Source: Patescibacteria group bacterium UBA1400
GTDB lineage: Bacteria; Patescibacteriota; Microgenomatia; UBA1400
Reading direction: 5' to 3'
NCBI GenBank assembly: GCA_002305125.1
Contig: DBQG01000021.1
Location: 1 to 35,879 of the forward strand
Length of the DNA: 35,879 nucleotides
Positions within the stretch are counted from its first letter, which is position 1. The number at the start of each line of letters is the position of its first letter. A program made the translations under genes and the position numbers. Positions 1 to 7,361 of this stretch are shown one piece after another. The notes beneath the pieces were generated by a model that saw only the letters and a list, made by a program, of their open reading frames with translations, was not told the DNA's origin and did no database searches.

Positions 1-584
1 TTATTTATAACTCTTTGAGCCAGAACCCAGCCGCCAAAACAAACGCTCATATCTAGGGGCAGCATAGACTGCATGCCGGCATATCTGCCCAAACTAAAAA
101 GAACGATCTCCGGACCAAGTAGGTACTGGTTTTGAGGATTTAAGATAAAGAAAACAGTTTCTGTTAAGGCAAAAACAAACAGATATAAAAAGGGTAGAGC
201 CAAAGACCAGTCTTTATCAGCTTTAACAAAATAGTTTAAAAGAAAACCTGTGAAAAAAAGAATAAGGTAATAACCACCTTCGATTAATATAAAGTTAAGG
301 TTAAGATTGGTTACCAGGATCTTCCAGCCAAACAAGCTCAAAAAGCCTAAAACTGCCAAGTTTCCGATACTAACCAAAACCCTGTTTGTCTTTTTCTCCC
401 TGTTTTTATTCTTGGTTTTTGTTTTTTTGTAAAAGAATAAAAAGATAGTACCGATAACGATACCAAGACCGATAATAATTAGGGTTTGTCCAAGCAGCAT
501 TGATTTCCATGACGGAGGACTAAAAAAAATAGCGACTGTTTGGGTCAGAAGAAAAAAGCCGAACACAAAATCCCTTAATTTCAT
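1..584 (-). CDS. Integral membrane protein, C-terminus cut by window edge
   Basis: The reading frame is open from ATG at 584 to the first base of the window, giving 194 codons with no stop, so the C-terminus is missing. A TTA triplet at 1-3 looks like a stop but is in another frame. The product is strongly hydrophobic, with about five membrane segments (roughly residues 7-20, 30-52, 68-88, 96-115, 124-142). A very basic Lys/Asn/Arg linker near residues 53-68 probably lies in the cytoplasm. I recognise no family motif. A TATAAT box ends 7 nt before the ATG and no Shine-Dalgarno is visible. It follows the P19-like gene on the same strand, 51 bp apart, but has its own promoter candidate. Confidence 0.75.
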   Translation of the reverse strand, partial: MKLRDFVFGFFLLTQTVAIFFSPPSWKSMLLGQTLIIIGLGIVIGTIFLFFYKKTKTKNKNREKKTNRVLVSIGNLAVLGFLSLFGWKILVTNLNLNFILIEGGYYLILFFTGFLLNYFVKADKDWSLALPFLYLFVFALTETVFFILNPQNQYLLGPEIVLFSLGRYAGMQSMLPLDMSVCFGGWVLAQRVIN

Positions 585-591
585 TAAACTA

Positions 592-620
592 ATTATAAGC
601 TAAATTATTTTTGTTGGCTA
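592..620 (-). promoter_or_regulatory. Promoter of the 584 membrane-protein gene
   Basis: On the minus strand TAGCCA (615-620), a 17-nt spacer and TATAAT (592-597). Seven bases separate the -10 box from the ATG, so the predicted start of transcription almost coincides with the start codon. Confidence 0.45.
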
Positions 621-635
621 CCGTATAGATTTAAA

Positions 636-1181
636 TTATTCTGATCCATGAGGTTTTCTGCCGGGGGTAAGCTGGAGTTTTGAAAAAACTATTTTTACAT
701 CTTTCTGATATTTTTTCCCCTTAACTTCATCATGCCTGCCAAACAAGGGTTGTTTAATAAACACTTCCAAAGAGTAGTTATCTTTTTTGGGAATGTGCCA
801 GTTTTTACCATAGTGATATAAAAAGGGGTGCCATAAAAAATCTTGTTTTTCCATGCCGATAAGATCTCCTTGACTATTTTTTAAGGTTACAAATACAGGC
901 AGATGGGGGATAAATCTTTTATCTTTTTTATCCTGAACAATTACTTCAATATGAAGATTGTCCTGAATGGAGGGAGTAATCCAGTCAAGAGAACCATCTG
1001 CTTGGACTTTATAAAAACCTTCAGCCTTTTCTACAGCCACCGTTACAATAACATCTTCTTTGGTTTGCTGGGCCGCTGTAGATGTTTCTTTTTTCATGAA
1101 ATCCAAGGCATCATTATAAGCTTTGCCTTGTTTTATGGCTAACTCTTCTTTTTGTTTTTCTTTACTGCTATTTTTATTCAT
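636..1181 (-). CDS. P19/Tp34-like metal-binding protein (Fe2+ transport family)
   Basis: 181 residues. From about residue 70 the sequence follows the periplasmic P19 family (Pfam Iron_transport): a 'HIEVIV' strand, 'FIPHLPVFVTLKN', then 'YHYGKNWHIP' matching the family's HYGxN step, a 'YSLEVFI' strand and 'FGRHDE' matching the conserved GRH turn. Family members bind Cu/Fe and serve FTR1-type iron uptake in the cell envelope. The odd point is the N-terminus: residues 1-45 are charged (Lys/Glu/Gln-rich) with no signal peptide or lipobox, so export is not explained. Either the start is elsewhere, export is non-classical, or the protein is cytoplasmic. The next gene downstream encodes a membrane protein that could be a partner (inference). 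Confidence 0.62.
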   Translation of the reverse strand: MNKNSSKEKQKEELAIKQGKAYNDALDFMKKETSTAAQQTKEDVIVTVAVEKAEGFYKVQADGSLDWITPSIQDNLHIEVIVQDKKDKRFIPHLPVFVTLKNSQGDLIGMEKQDFLWHPFLYHYGKNWHIPKKDNYSLEVFIKQPLFGRHDEVKGKKYQKDVKIVFSKLQLTPGRKPHGSE

Positions 1182-1405
1182 AACTTAATTTAAAACCCGG
1201 TTTATAAAAAACAGGCAAGAAAAAGGTAAGAAATAGGTAATAAGATCGATTTATCAAACAATTATTTAAAAATTAATTTCGGATTTTTTTTCACATTTTA
1301 AGCAAGTTTTTTATTACTGTTTTGTTACCTTTTTTTAACCTTTTACATACAAACGTTTAGTTAAATGAAGACAATAAATTTAGTTAATGAAAGGGGGTGA
1401 GCAGA
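1182..1405. other. Divergent intergenic region, AT-rich
   Basis: 224 bp between the minus-strand P19-like gene and the plus-strand small ORF. It is rich in T-tracts. I found no convincing -35/-10 pair for the small ORF, although TTTACA at 1342-1347 and TTAAAT at 1361-1366 are present at the wrong spacing. Confidence 0.4.
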
Positions 1406-1489
1406 ATGGCTGGACAAGATAAAGGAAGAAAGGATCGCAGAGAAGACGAATGGAGTGAAGATATTGACAACATGGATGAAGAGGGCTAA
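1406..1489 (+). CDS. Small charged protein, 27 aa, unknown
   Basis: ATG at 1406, stop TAA at 1487-1489; product begins MAGQDKGRKDRRED and ends with an acidic tail (DIDNMDEEG). The N-terminal half is basic and the C-terminal half acidic, with a single Trp and no hydrophobic segment, so it is cytoplasmic or intrinsically disordered. The case for a real gene is the ribosome-binding site: AAAGGGGGTGA at 1390-1400 matches the extended anti-Shine-Dalgarno complement (AAAGGAGGTGA) at all but one base, and that base can still wobble-pair; spacing to ATG is 5 nt. It is by far the strongest such site in the window. A hairpin terminator follows 30 bp after the stop, making a stand-alone gene. Function unknown; the next gene encodes a C39-like peptidase, but no double-Gly leader is seen here. 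Confidence 0.6.
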   Translation: MAGQDKGRKDRREDEWSEDIDNMDEEG

Positions 1490-1516
1490 TTTTTCGTCTT
1501 TTACCATAGTTATAAA

Positions 1517-1546
1517 GAGGAGTTAGTGTCAAACTAACTCCTTCTT
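1517..1546 (+). terminator. Intrinsic terminator after the small ORF
   Basis: Perfect 9-bp stem GGAGTTAGT / ACTAACTCC with a 5-nt loop (1519-1541), extendable by an A-T and a G-T pair, followed by a short interrupted T stretch (TTCTT). The weak T-tract lowers confidence. Confidence 0.55.
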
Positions 1547-1615
1547 ATGAAACTGCCTCATTTTGAAAAAATAATGAAAGAAAAAGAAAGAATAAAAGAA
1601 CTCAAACTAAGTTAA

Positions 1616-1644
1616 TTGTAATTTAACTAGTGATTTGTTAAACT
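1616..1644 (+). promoter_or_regulatory. Promoter of the C39-like peptidase gene
   Basis: TTGTAA (1616-1621), 17-nt spacer, TAAACT (1639-1644) preceded by TGT (extended -10). The ATG at 1654 is 9 nt further on, implying a leader of 2-3 nt. Each box matches the consensus at only 4 of 6 positions. Confidence 0.35.
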
Positions 1645-1653
1645 TGACCACTT

Positions 1654-2826
1654 ATGGAAAAAACCCTGTTTTTGAAAATTAAAAAAGCTCTACTTTTTTT
1701 ACTGTTAGGAGTTCTTTTAAGTGGTTTTATTGGAGTGGTTTTATTTAAGGTTTTTAACCCTAAACCAGCTTTGGAGGAAAGTTTTATTCAGCCTCAAAGG
1801 CGGATTCGGCCGGAAGAAAAGGTTAGTACGGCTAGTGGTTTTCCTACCCAAAAGATTCAGCCTGAGGTAAAGCTTAAAGAACCCGGAGAAAGATCGGTTT
1901 TAACTAATCCATATCATGTTTACCAGACTTTTAATAACTGCGGTCCGGCCACTTTGTCTATGATTATGGCTTATTTTGATGTGTCCGTTAGTCAGGAAGA
2001 ACTGGCAGATAAGATCAGGCCCTATCAGCACCCCAAGGGAGATAATGATGATAAGACTATTTTTTCTTCAGAATTTGTTACCTGGGCTAACTCTTATGGA
2101 CTTAAGGCTGTTTCTAGGGTTAACGGTGATATTCAGATGTTAAAGTGGCTGACCAGCAATAATATCCCGGTGGTGGTAAAAACCTGGTTAAAACAGGATG
2201 AAGATATCGGCCATTTTCGGTTGGTTAAAGGCTTTGATGAGTCAAAGCAGGTTATTATTCAGGATGATTCTTACGAGGGTAAGGATAAAGAGTTTTCTTA
2301 CTATGATTTTTTAAAACTCTGGCAGCCTTTTAACTATAATTATATTGTGGTTTACAAACCGGAGCAGGAAGCTTTAGTTAAGGCTATTTTAAAACAAGAG
2401 TGGCAAGAGCAGACAGCCTGGGAAAATGCCCTAAGCAGAGCTCAAAAAGAAACTCAGCTGACACCGGACAATCCTTACCCGCTGTTTAATCAGGCCACCA
2501 GTTTTTACCATTTGGGAGAGTATGAAAAGACAGTTCAGATCTTTAAACAGGTGGAGCAGGATTTACCTAAAAGAATGCTTTGGTATCAGATAGAACCGGT
2601 AAAAAGTTATCAGCAGCTAGGCAGGTATGATGAGGCTTTAGCCTTGATTGCCAGGATTTTAAGTAGTAATAATAAGGCATTTTCCGAACTTTACCAGATA
2701 AGAGGGGAGATTTATTATGACCAGGGCAAAAAGCAGGAAGCAAAGCAGGAGTTTGAACAGGCTCTTTTTTACAATAAAAATTACCAGGAGCCTTTAAAGT
2801 GGCTGGAGAAGATAAGCTCAGAGTAG
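1654..2826 (+). CDS. Membrane-anchored C39-like peptidase with TPR repeats
   Basis: 390 residues. An N-terminal membrane anchor (about 12-33) is followed by a linker, a C39-like papain-fold peptidase domain (about 86-235) and TPR-type helical repeats (about 250-388). The catalytic Cys is C96 in 'NNCGPATLSM', the His is H187 in 'GHFRLVKGFDE' and the Asp is D204 or D205 in 'IIQDDSY'. These are the three hallmarks of the C39/C39_2 group, which cleave peptides outside or across the membrane; here the domain should face outside. No ABC exporter domain is fused, unlike bacteriocin maturation peptidases. The TPR tail suggests a protein partner. No Shine-Dalgarno precedes the ATG. Substrate unknown. 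Confidence 0.8.
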   Translation: MEKTLFLKIKKALLFLLLGVLLSGFIGVVLFKVFNPKPALEESFIQPQRRIRPEEKVSTASGFPTQKIQPEVKLKEPGERSVLTNPYHVYQTFNNCGPATLSMIMAYFDVSVSQEELADKIRPYQHPKGDNDDKTIFSSEFVTWANSYGLKAVSRVNGDIQMLKWLTSNNIPVVVKTWLKQDEDIGHFRLVKGFDESKQVIIQDDSYEGKDKEFSYYDFLKLWQPFNYNYIVVYKPEQEALVKAILKQEWQEQTAWENALSRAQKETQLTPDNPYPLFNQATSFYHLGEYEKTVQIFKQVEQDLPKRMLWYQIEPVKSYQQLGRYDEALALIARILSSNNKAFSELYQIRGEIYYDQGKKQEAKQEFEQALFYNKNYQEPLKWLEKISSE

Positions 2827-2927
2827 AAGCAGATAAGTGGGATAAAAGCAAAACTTAGTTAAAAAAATACTTAACTTCTTTTTATTTACTTTTCCATTTT
2901 TAAAAACTAAACTAATATTTATTACCT

Positions 2928-3446
2928 ATGATTTTCTTAGCTCATCTGGCCAGCGGAATTCTTCTTTACTATCTTTTAAAAAAGAAGCTTAAGCATTCCT
3001 ATCTTTTCTACATTTGCTTAATAGGATCTTTAGTTCCTGATTTAGATGCTTTATTTGGTAAACAGGTAAATGCTCATCGTTATACTGTTTTTCATGCTCC
3101 CTTATTTTGGCTGGGACTGTTTGTTTTTCTGATGATTATCTTTTTAAGAAACAAGAAAGTTAAAACCTGCCTTTCTGCGTTTCTTTTAGCTGTTGGGAGT
3201 CATCTGTTTTTTGACTGGATTACGGGCAGGACAGCCGGAATTCAATTTTTCTATCCTTTTTCTAAAAAAATTTATAGCCTTTATCCTTTGCATCCGGAAA
3301 AGGGTAATATTTCTATCTGGACCAGTTTGGAGCAGATGGATTTCTGGCGGTTTTATTGGGAAAACAAGCTATTGGTAGCTTTGGAAGCTGGTTTAATATT
3401 TGGGGGATTGTTTTTATTGTTAAAAGAAAAATTTACAAACAAATAG
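2928..3446 (+). CDS. YdjM-type membrane-bound metal-dependent hydrolase
   Basis: 172 residues, four or five membrane segments. It carries the marks of the LexA-regulated YdjM/DUF457 family: 'LAHLASGILLYYLL' at the N-terminus, 'SLVPDLDALFG', 'HRYTVFHAPLFW' and 'GSHLFFDWITG', with His and Asp residues at the membrane interface thought to bind metal. The biochemical reaction is not established for this family. A TAATAT box ends 9 nt before the ATG and there is no Shine-Dalgarno, so it may be a leaderless first gene. It contains a copy of TCCATTTTTAAAA (2893-2905) upstream, a 13-mer also found three times near the dif-like site. Confidence 0.75.
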   Translation: MIFLAHLASGILLYYLLKKKLKHSYLFYICLIGSLVPDLDALFGKQVNAHRYTVFHAPLFWLGLFVFLMIIFLRNKKVKTCLSAFLLAVGSHLFFDWITGRTAGIQFFYPFSKKIYSLYPLHPEKGNISIWTSLEQMDFWRFYWENKLLVALEAGLIFGGLFLLLKEKFTNK

Positions 3447-3486
3447 TTTAGTATTAATATTAATTGTTGGTTTTATTCTAATTTTT

Positions 3487-4293
3487 ATGAAAAAAAGAAA
3501 AATTATTTCTGTTACTAATTTAGTTAAAAAGTTTAAGGATTTTACTGCCGTAGACAGTATTTCTTTTGAAGTGGAAAAGGGGGAGATTTTTGCTTTTTTA
3601 GGTCCTAACGGAGCCGGAAAATCAACAACCATTAAAATGCTAACCACCCTGCTTGAGCCGACCAGCGGTAAGATGAAGGTTAATGGTTTTGATCCTAAAG
3701 CTAATCAGGATAAGGTAAGAAAATCTTTTGGAATTGTGTTCCAGGACCCCAGTGTGGATGAAGATCTGACGGCTTGGGAAAATATGCAGCTTCATGCAGC
3801 TTTGTACCGTATTCCTGTTGCGCAGGAAGGGGAGAGGATAGAAAGTCTGCTTAAACTGGTTGACCTTTGGGAGCGCAGGGACAGCTTGGTAAAAACATTT
3901 TCCGGAGGCATGAAAAGAAGACTGGAAATTGCCAGAGGCTTAATGCATGAACCCAAGGTTTTGTTTTTGGATGAGCCTACCCTAGGTCTTGATCCTCAGA
4001 CAAGAAATCTTATCTGGAACTATATTAAAAGGATAAACAAAAAAGAGGGTATGACAGTCTTTTTTACCACTCATTACATGGAGGAGGCGGAAAAAGTGGC
4101 GGGCAGGATTGCCGTGATTGACCATGGTCAGATTATTGCCATTGGTTCGGCGGGTAAATTAAAAAAACAGACGGGAACAGGTTCTCTGGAAGAAGCTTTT
4201 TTAAAACTTACCGGCACTAAGATAAGGGAAGAAGAAGCTACAAATCTGGATAGAATGAGGAGCATGAGAAATATGTGGAGGAGGAAAAGATGA
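3487..4293 (+). CDS. ABC transporter ATP-binding subunit (DrrA/CcmA type)
   Basis: 268 residues with the complete nucleotide-binding set: Walker A GPNGAGKST (39-47), Q-loop in 'VFQDPSV', signature FSGGM (138-142), Walker B and catalytic Glu in LFLDEPTLGLDP (159-170) and the H-loop in 'FFTTHYMEEAE'. The family drives export of drugs, lipids or polysaccharide together with an ABC-2 permease. The C-terminal 30 residues are an Arg/Met-rich tail beyond the usual domain. The permease gene follows with a 4-bp ATGA overlap, so the two are translationally coupled. A TATTCT box ends 7 nt before the ATG, with no Shine-Dalgarno. Cargo unknown. Confidence 0.9.
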   Translation: MKKRKIISVTNLVKKFKDFTAVDSISFEVEKGEIFAFLGPNGAGKSTTIKMLTTLLEPTSGKMKVNGFDPKANQDKVRKSFGIVFQDPSVDEDLTAWENMQLHAALYRIPVAQEGERIESLLKLVDLWERRDSLVKTFSGGMKRRLEIARGLMHEPKVLFLDEPTLGLDPQTRNLIWNYIKRINKKEGMTVFFTTHYMEEAEKVAGRIAVIDHGQIIAIGSAGKLKKQTGTGSLEEAFLKLTGTKIREEEATNLDRMRSMRNMWRRKR

Positions 4294-5039
4294 GGGTAGT
4301 TTATGCTTTATGGTTAAGACAGGTTAAAAAGTATTTTCGGTCAAGGTCAAGAATAGTTGGCTCTTTAGGTCAGCCCTTACTGTTTTTACTGGCTTTTGGT
4401 TATGGTTTTGGTAATGTTTACCAAAGAGCGGGTGAGGGCAGTTATATTCAGTTTCTGGCTCCGGGAATAATTATGATGAGTGTTTTGTTTACCGCTGTTT
4501 TCTCCGGTATAGAGCTTATCTGGGACAGACAGTTTGGCTTTTTAAAAGAAACTTTGGCAGCGCCTGTGTCCAGACTGGAGATTATGCTGGGTAGAACTTT
4601 GGGGGGAGCTACGGTAGCCAGCATTCAGGGCCTGATTGTATTTGTGTTAACCGGTGTTTTTGGCTTTAGAGTGGATAACTTGGCCATGCTGATTCTGGCG
4701 GCCGTTTTTGTTTTTATAAGCGCCCTTCTTTTTACCGGGATGGGAACTGCCATTGCTTCGGTAATGGAAGATATGCAGGGGTTTCAGCTTATCATGAACT
4801 TTCTGGTTATGCCTATCTTTTTCCTGTCAGGAGCTTTGTATCCGGTTGAAGGTTTGCCTCCGGCCATGGCCATTATAACCAAGGTTAACCCCTTAACTTA
4901 TGGAGTGGATGGTTTAAGAAGCACCCTGACCAACCAGCCGGCTGCCTTTGGCATTGGCCTGGATTTGAGCCTAATGGTAGTTATTACAGCTTTAATCCTG
5001 GGCATAGGAACCTATCTATTTTCAAAGATACAGGTTTAA
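4290..5039 (+). CDS. ABC-2 type permease, partner of the upstream ATPase
   Basis: 249 residues with six membrane segments typical of ABC-2 permeases, including the 'LNFLVMPIFFLSGALYP' segment and the following 'NPLTYGVDGLR' motif of the DrrB/ABC-2 family. I chose ATG at 4290 because it overlaps the ATPase stop as ATGA and is preceded by GGAGGAGG (4277-4284) at 5 nt. A GTG at 4275 is in frame but lies inside that Shine-Dalgarno region. Together with the ATPase it should form a two-plus-two exporter in the cytoplasmic membrane. Confidence 0.9.
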   Translation: MRVVYALWLRQVKKYFRSRSRIVGSLGQPLLFLLAFGYGFGNVYQRAGEGSYIQFLAPGIIMMSVLFTAVFSGIELIWDRQFGFLKETLAAPVSRLEIMLGRTLGGATVASIQGLIVFVLTGVFGFRVDNLAMLILAAVFVFISALLFTGMGTAIASVMEDMQGFQLIMNFLVMPIFFLSGALYPVEGLPPAMAIITKVNPLTYGVDGLRSTLTNQPAAFGIGLDLSLMVVITALILGIGTYLFSKIQV

Positions 5040-5082
5040 GCCTTTTTCATTGGTTTTTTATGTCTTTTTAGCTTTTAACAGC

Positions 5083-5091
5083 TGATATAAT
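5083..5091 (+). promoter_or_regulatory. Extended -10 promoter of the 5114 gene
   Basis: TGATATAAT (extended -10, TGnTATAAT). No good -35 at 16-18 nt. The ATG is 22 nt after the box, so a leader of about 15 nt without Shine-Dalgarno is expected. Confidence 0.45.
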
Positions 5092-5113
5092 AAATAATTA
5101 ACTGATTTTAAAT

Positions 5114-5773
5114 ATGTCTGAAGCAGAACAAGCTCCTAGTTTCCATTGGCCTTCTCTAGAAGAGTATCAATCTTTAAAAGATGAAGTTATAGCTGAAGAA
5201 AAAGATACTTTTAGGAAATTTTATGAAGATAGCGATCATTTTAGTGACATGAATGGAGTTCAAAAAGCTATAGCTGCTGACCTTATGGCTCATTTTGCTT
5301 TTGGTGTTAATATGGCATACCAAAGATTTGGAGGTAAGTATCGTAGTTGCAATATTGTTTATGGTTATCCTGATAAGGGTCAGCCGACTATTGCTTTTGA
5401 TTATGGGGAAAATGTTTATGTTTTAAACACAGCTAAGTTTAAAAAAATTGTTGGTTTAATTTCTAATAAAGAATTAGGAAAAATAGAAGCAGCTGGAATT
5501 AAAAAAACACCAGTTTCTCCCAGGGATTTTTTTGAACTTGCCGGAGTAGAAGAAGCAGCTCATTTTATGTTTTTTAATGAAAAAGGCCATCCAGGAAAAG
5601 AAGGTTTTGCAACTGATGATCCTGAGGTTGATTATTATACTGATGATATGGAAAGATCAGCTTTAACCTGGAAAGTAGCTTATACCAAGCGTTACATGCC
5701 TCAATATTATGATAAACTTAGAGATCTTTTAAACAGAACAATAGAGGCAAGAAGAAAACATATGGAAGTTTAA
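5114..5773 (+). CDS. Orphan protein with an EExxH motif
   Basis: 219 residues, soluble, no signal peptide or membrane segment. I do not recognise the family. Visible features: a charged helical N-terminus (15-60), a beta-rich centre (78-115), and 'GVEEAAHFMFF' at 144-154, where E146/E147 and H150 form an EExxH pattern followed by an acidic stretch and E180 in 'MERSALTWKVAY'. This spacing resembles helical metal-binding sites of gluzincin-like or ferritin-like proteins, but the first His of a classic HExxH is absent, so an enzymatic role is only a guess. Codon use is more A/T-rich than in the neighbouring ychF. It stands alone between the ABC operon and ychF. Confidence 0.7.
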   Translation: MSEAEQAPSFHWPSLEEYQSLKDEVIAEEKDTFRKFYEDSDHFSDMNGVQKAIAADLMAHFAFGVNMAYQRFGGKYRSCNIVYGYPDKGQPTIAFDYGENVYVLNTAKFKKIVGLISNKELGKIEAAGIKKTPVSPRDFFELAGVEEAAHFMFFNEKGHPGKEGFATDDPEVDYYTDDMERSALTWKVAYTKRYMPQYYDKLRDLLNRTIEARRKHMEV

Positions 5774-5781
5774 TAGGAGTT

Positions 5782-5810
5782 TTTACTTCACTTTCTTTTT
5801 AGAGTAAAAT
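5782..5810 (+). promoter_or_regulatory. Promoter of ychF, leaderless
   Basis: TTTACT (5782-5787), 17-nt spacer, TAAAAT (5805-5810). The ATG is 6 nt after the -10 box, so the predicted +1 is the A of ATG. Confidence 0.5.
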
Positions 5811-5816
5811 TGCTTT

Positions 5817-6920
5817 ATGTCTTTAAGTGTAGGAATTGTGGGTTTACCTAATGTAGGCAAATCTACTTTATTTAATGCTTTGTTAAAAAGGCAGCAGGCT
5901 TATGCAGCTAACTTTCCGTTTGCTACCATAGAGCCTAATGTCGGAGTGGTGCCTGTGCCTGATTATCGGTTGGAAAAACTTGCTACGGTAGTGGCTTCTG
6001 CCCATGGGATGGCTTCTTTGCCGCCTTTGGTTTTTGCCACCGTGGAGTTTGTGGATATAGCCGGACTTATTGCCGGAGCTCATAAAGGAGAAGGATTGGG
6101 TAATAAGTTTCTGGGTCATATCCGTGAAGTTGATGCTATTTTGCATGTAGTGCGCTCTTTTGCTAATGAAAATATTATCCGGGAGGGATCTACTTCTCCG
6201 GCTTCTGATTTTGCCGTGGTGGAAACAGAGCTGGGAATGGCAGATCTTGAGACACTGGAAAAACAGCCTGAACCTAAAGGAGTAGTTTCCAAAGAAGGAG
6301 CTTTGAGGTGGTCGGCTGTTTTAAAACTGCGTCAAGGAATTGGTGCCGGCCGGCCGGCCCGTGAAGTGGAGTTGACTCCTGAGGAAGCCCTTGCTTCCCG
6401 TGACCTTTTTTTACTGACCTCCAAGCCGACTTTGGTAGCTTTAAATGTAGATGAAGCTCAGTTAAAAGATTCCGGGGCGGCTGAGTCTGCTTTTGCTTCT
6501 TTGGTCGGGGTTTTGCCTTCCCAGGTTATTGCCATTAACGCTTTGGTTGAAGAGGAGCTGGCTTCTTTTTCCCCTGAAGAGGCTCAGGGTTATCTTGCTT
6601 CTTTGGGAGTGGCCGATTCAGGGCTGCAGCGGATTATAACTAAAGCTTTTGCTACTTTAGGTTTGATTACTTTTTTAACAGCCGGAGAAAAGGAAGTGCG
6701 CGCCTGGACCATTAAGCAGGGGACATCTGCTCCTTTGGCAGCCGGAGTGATTCACACTGATTTTATCTCCAAGTTTATCAAGGCCGATGTTTGCACTTTT
6801 GCCGACTTTGTTTCTTTAGGAGGCTGGAAAGGGGTGAGGGAAGCAGGTAAAGTACGCCAGGAAGGCAGGGATTATCTTATGAGAGAAGGGGATGTGGTGG
6901 AGTTTAAGATCGGCAGTTGA
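5817..6920 (+). CDS. ychF: Ribosome-binding ATPase YchF (Obg family)
   Basis: 367 residues, full length for the family. G1 loop GLPNVGKST at 9-17, G3 'DIAGLIAGAHKGEGLGN' (80-96), the nucleotide-specificity motif in 'ALNVDEAQ' (NxxE rather than NKxD, the family's reason for preferring ATP over GTP) and a C-terminal TGS-like domain ending 'YLMREGDVVEF'. YchF/OLA1 proteins bind the ribosome and are linked to stress responses and selective translation initiation. Stop is TGA. It appears monocistronic; the ribosomal operon downstream has its own promoter. Confidence 0.97.
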   Translation: MSLSVGIVGLPNVGKSTLFNALLKRQQAYAANFPFATIEPNVGVVPVPDYRLEKLATVVASAHGMASLPPLVFATVEFVDIAGLIAGAHKGEGLGNKFLGHIREVDAILHVVRSFANENIIREGSTSPASDFAVVETELGMADLETLEKQPEPKGVVSKEGALRWSAVLKLRQGIGAGRPAREVELTPEEALASRDLFLLTSKPTLVALNVDEAQLKDSGAAESAFASLVGVLPSQVIAINALVEEELASFSPEEAQGYLASLGVADSGLQRIITKAFATLGLITFLTAGEKEVRAWTIKQGTSAPLAAGVIHTDFISKFIKADVCTFADFVSLGGWKGVREAGKVRQEGRDYLMREGDVVEFKIGS

Positions 6921-6995
6921 TAATGAGGCAGAGGAGTTATAAAATAAAAGTGGTTTTAATTATTTTGTTTATTTATTGGTTATAATATTGGACTC

Positions 6996-7024
6996 TTGCC
7001 CAAACTTTTCAAAGTTTGTATAAT
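6996..7024 (+). promoter_or_regulatory. Promoter of rpsF-ssb-rpsR with palindromic spacer
   Basis: TTGCCC (6996-7001), exactly 17 nt, TATAAT (7019-7024). The spacer is a perfect inverted repeat CAAACTTTTCAAAGTTTG (7001-7018, 8-bp arms, 2-nt centre), a good operator position for a repressor. A further half-site AAAGTTT follows at about 7029. A second TATAAT at 6981-6986 may be another start. The RNA leader would be about 31 nt and ends in AAGGA. Confidence 0.6.
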
Positions 7025-7062
7025 AATCAAAGTTTAATTTTAAAAGATAAGGAAAAAAGTTA

Positions 7063-7359
7063 ATGAAAACATATGAACTGGTTTTGATTATAAATGCTCA
7101 GCTTGAGGCAGGTAAACAGACTAAGCTGGTAGCTGATGTTAGCAAGACCGTTAAGGATCTTGGCGGAGAAGTTAAAAAAGAAGATAAGCTTGGTTTAAAA
7201 GAGTTTGCTTATCCAATTAAAAAACAGCTTCAGGGTGTTTATGTTGATTTTGAACTTAACCTTGATCCTGCTACTGTTAAAAAGCTTGAAGACAAGCTGG
7301 CAACAGAAGAAAGCATCTTAAGACATTTACTGGTATTAAAAACTAAAGGAGAGGAGTAA
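7063..7359 (+). CDS. rpsF: Small ribosomal subunit protein bS6
   Basis: 98 residues, normal bS6 length. Begins 'MKTYELVLIINAQL' and has the conserved 'GGEVKKEDKLGLKEFAYPI' strand-turn of bS6. It binds the 30S platform together with bS18. First gene of the operon rpsF-ssb-rpsR, an order conserved in many bacteria; ssb starts 2 bp after the stop codon region. Preceded by AAGGA about 9 nt before ATG. Confidence 0.97.
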   Translation: MKTYELVLIINAQLEAGKQTKLVADVSKTVKDLGGEVKKEDKLGLKEFAYPIKKQLQGVYVDFELNLDPATVKKLEDKLATEESILRHLLVLKTKGEE

Positions 7360-7361
7360 GA

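Noticed and set aside
1547..1615. 22-codon ORF MKLPHFEKIMKEKERIKELK...
   Set aside because: It begins inside the T-tract of a terminator and has no independent ribosome-binding site.
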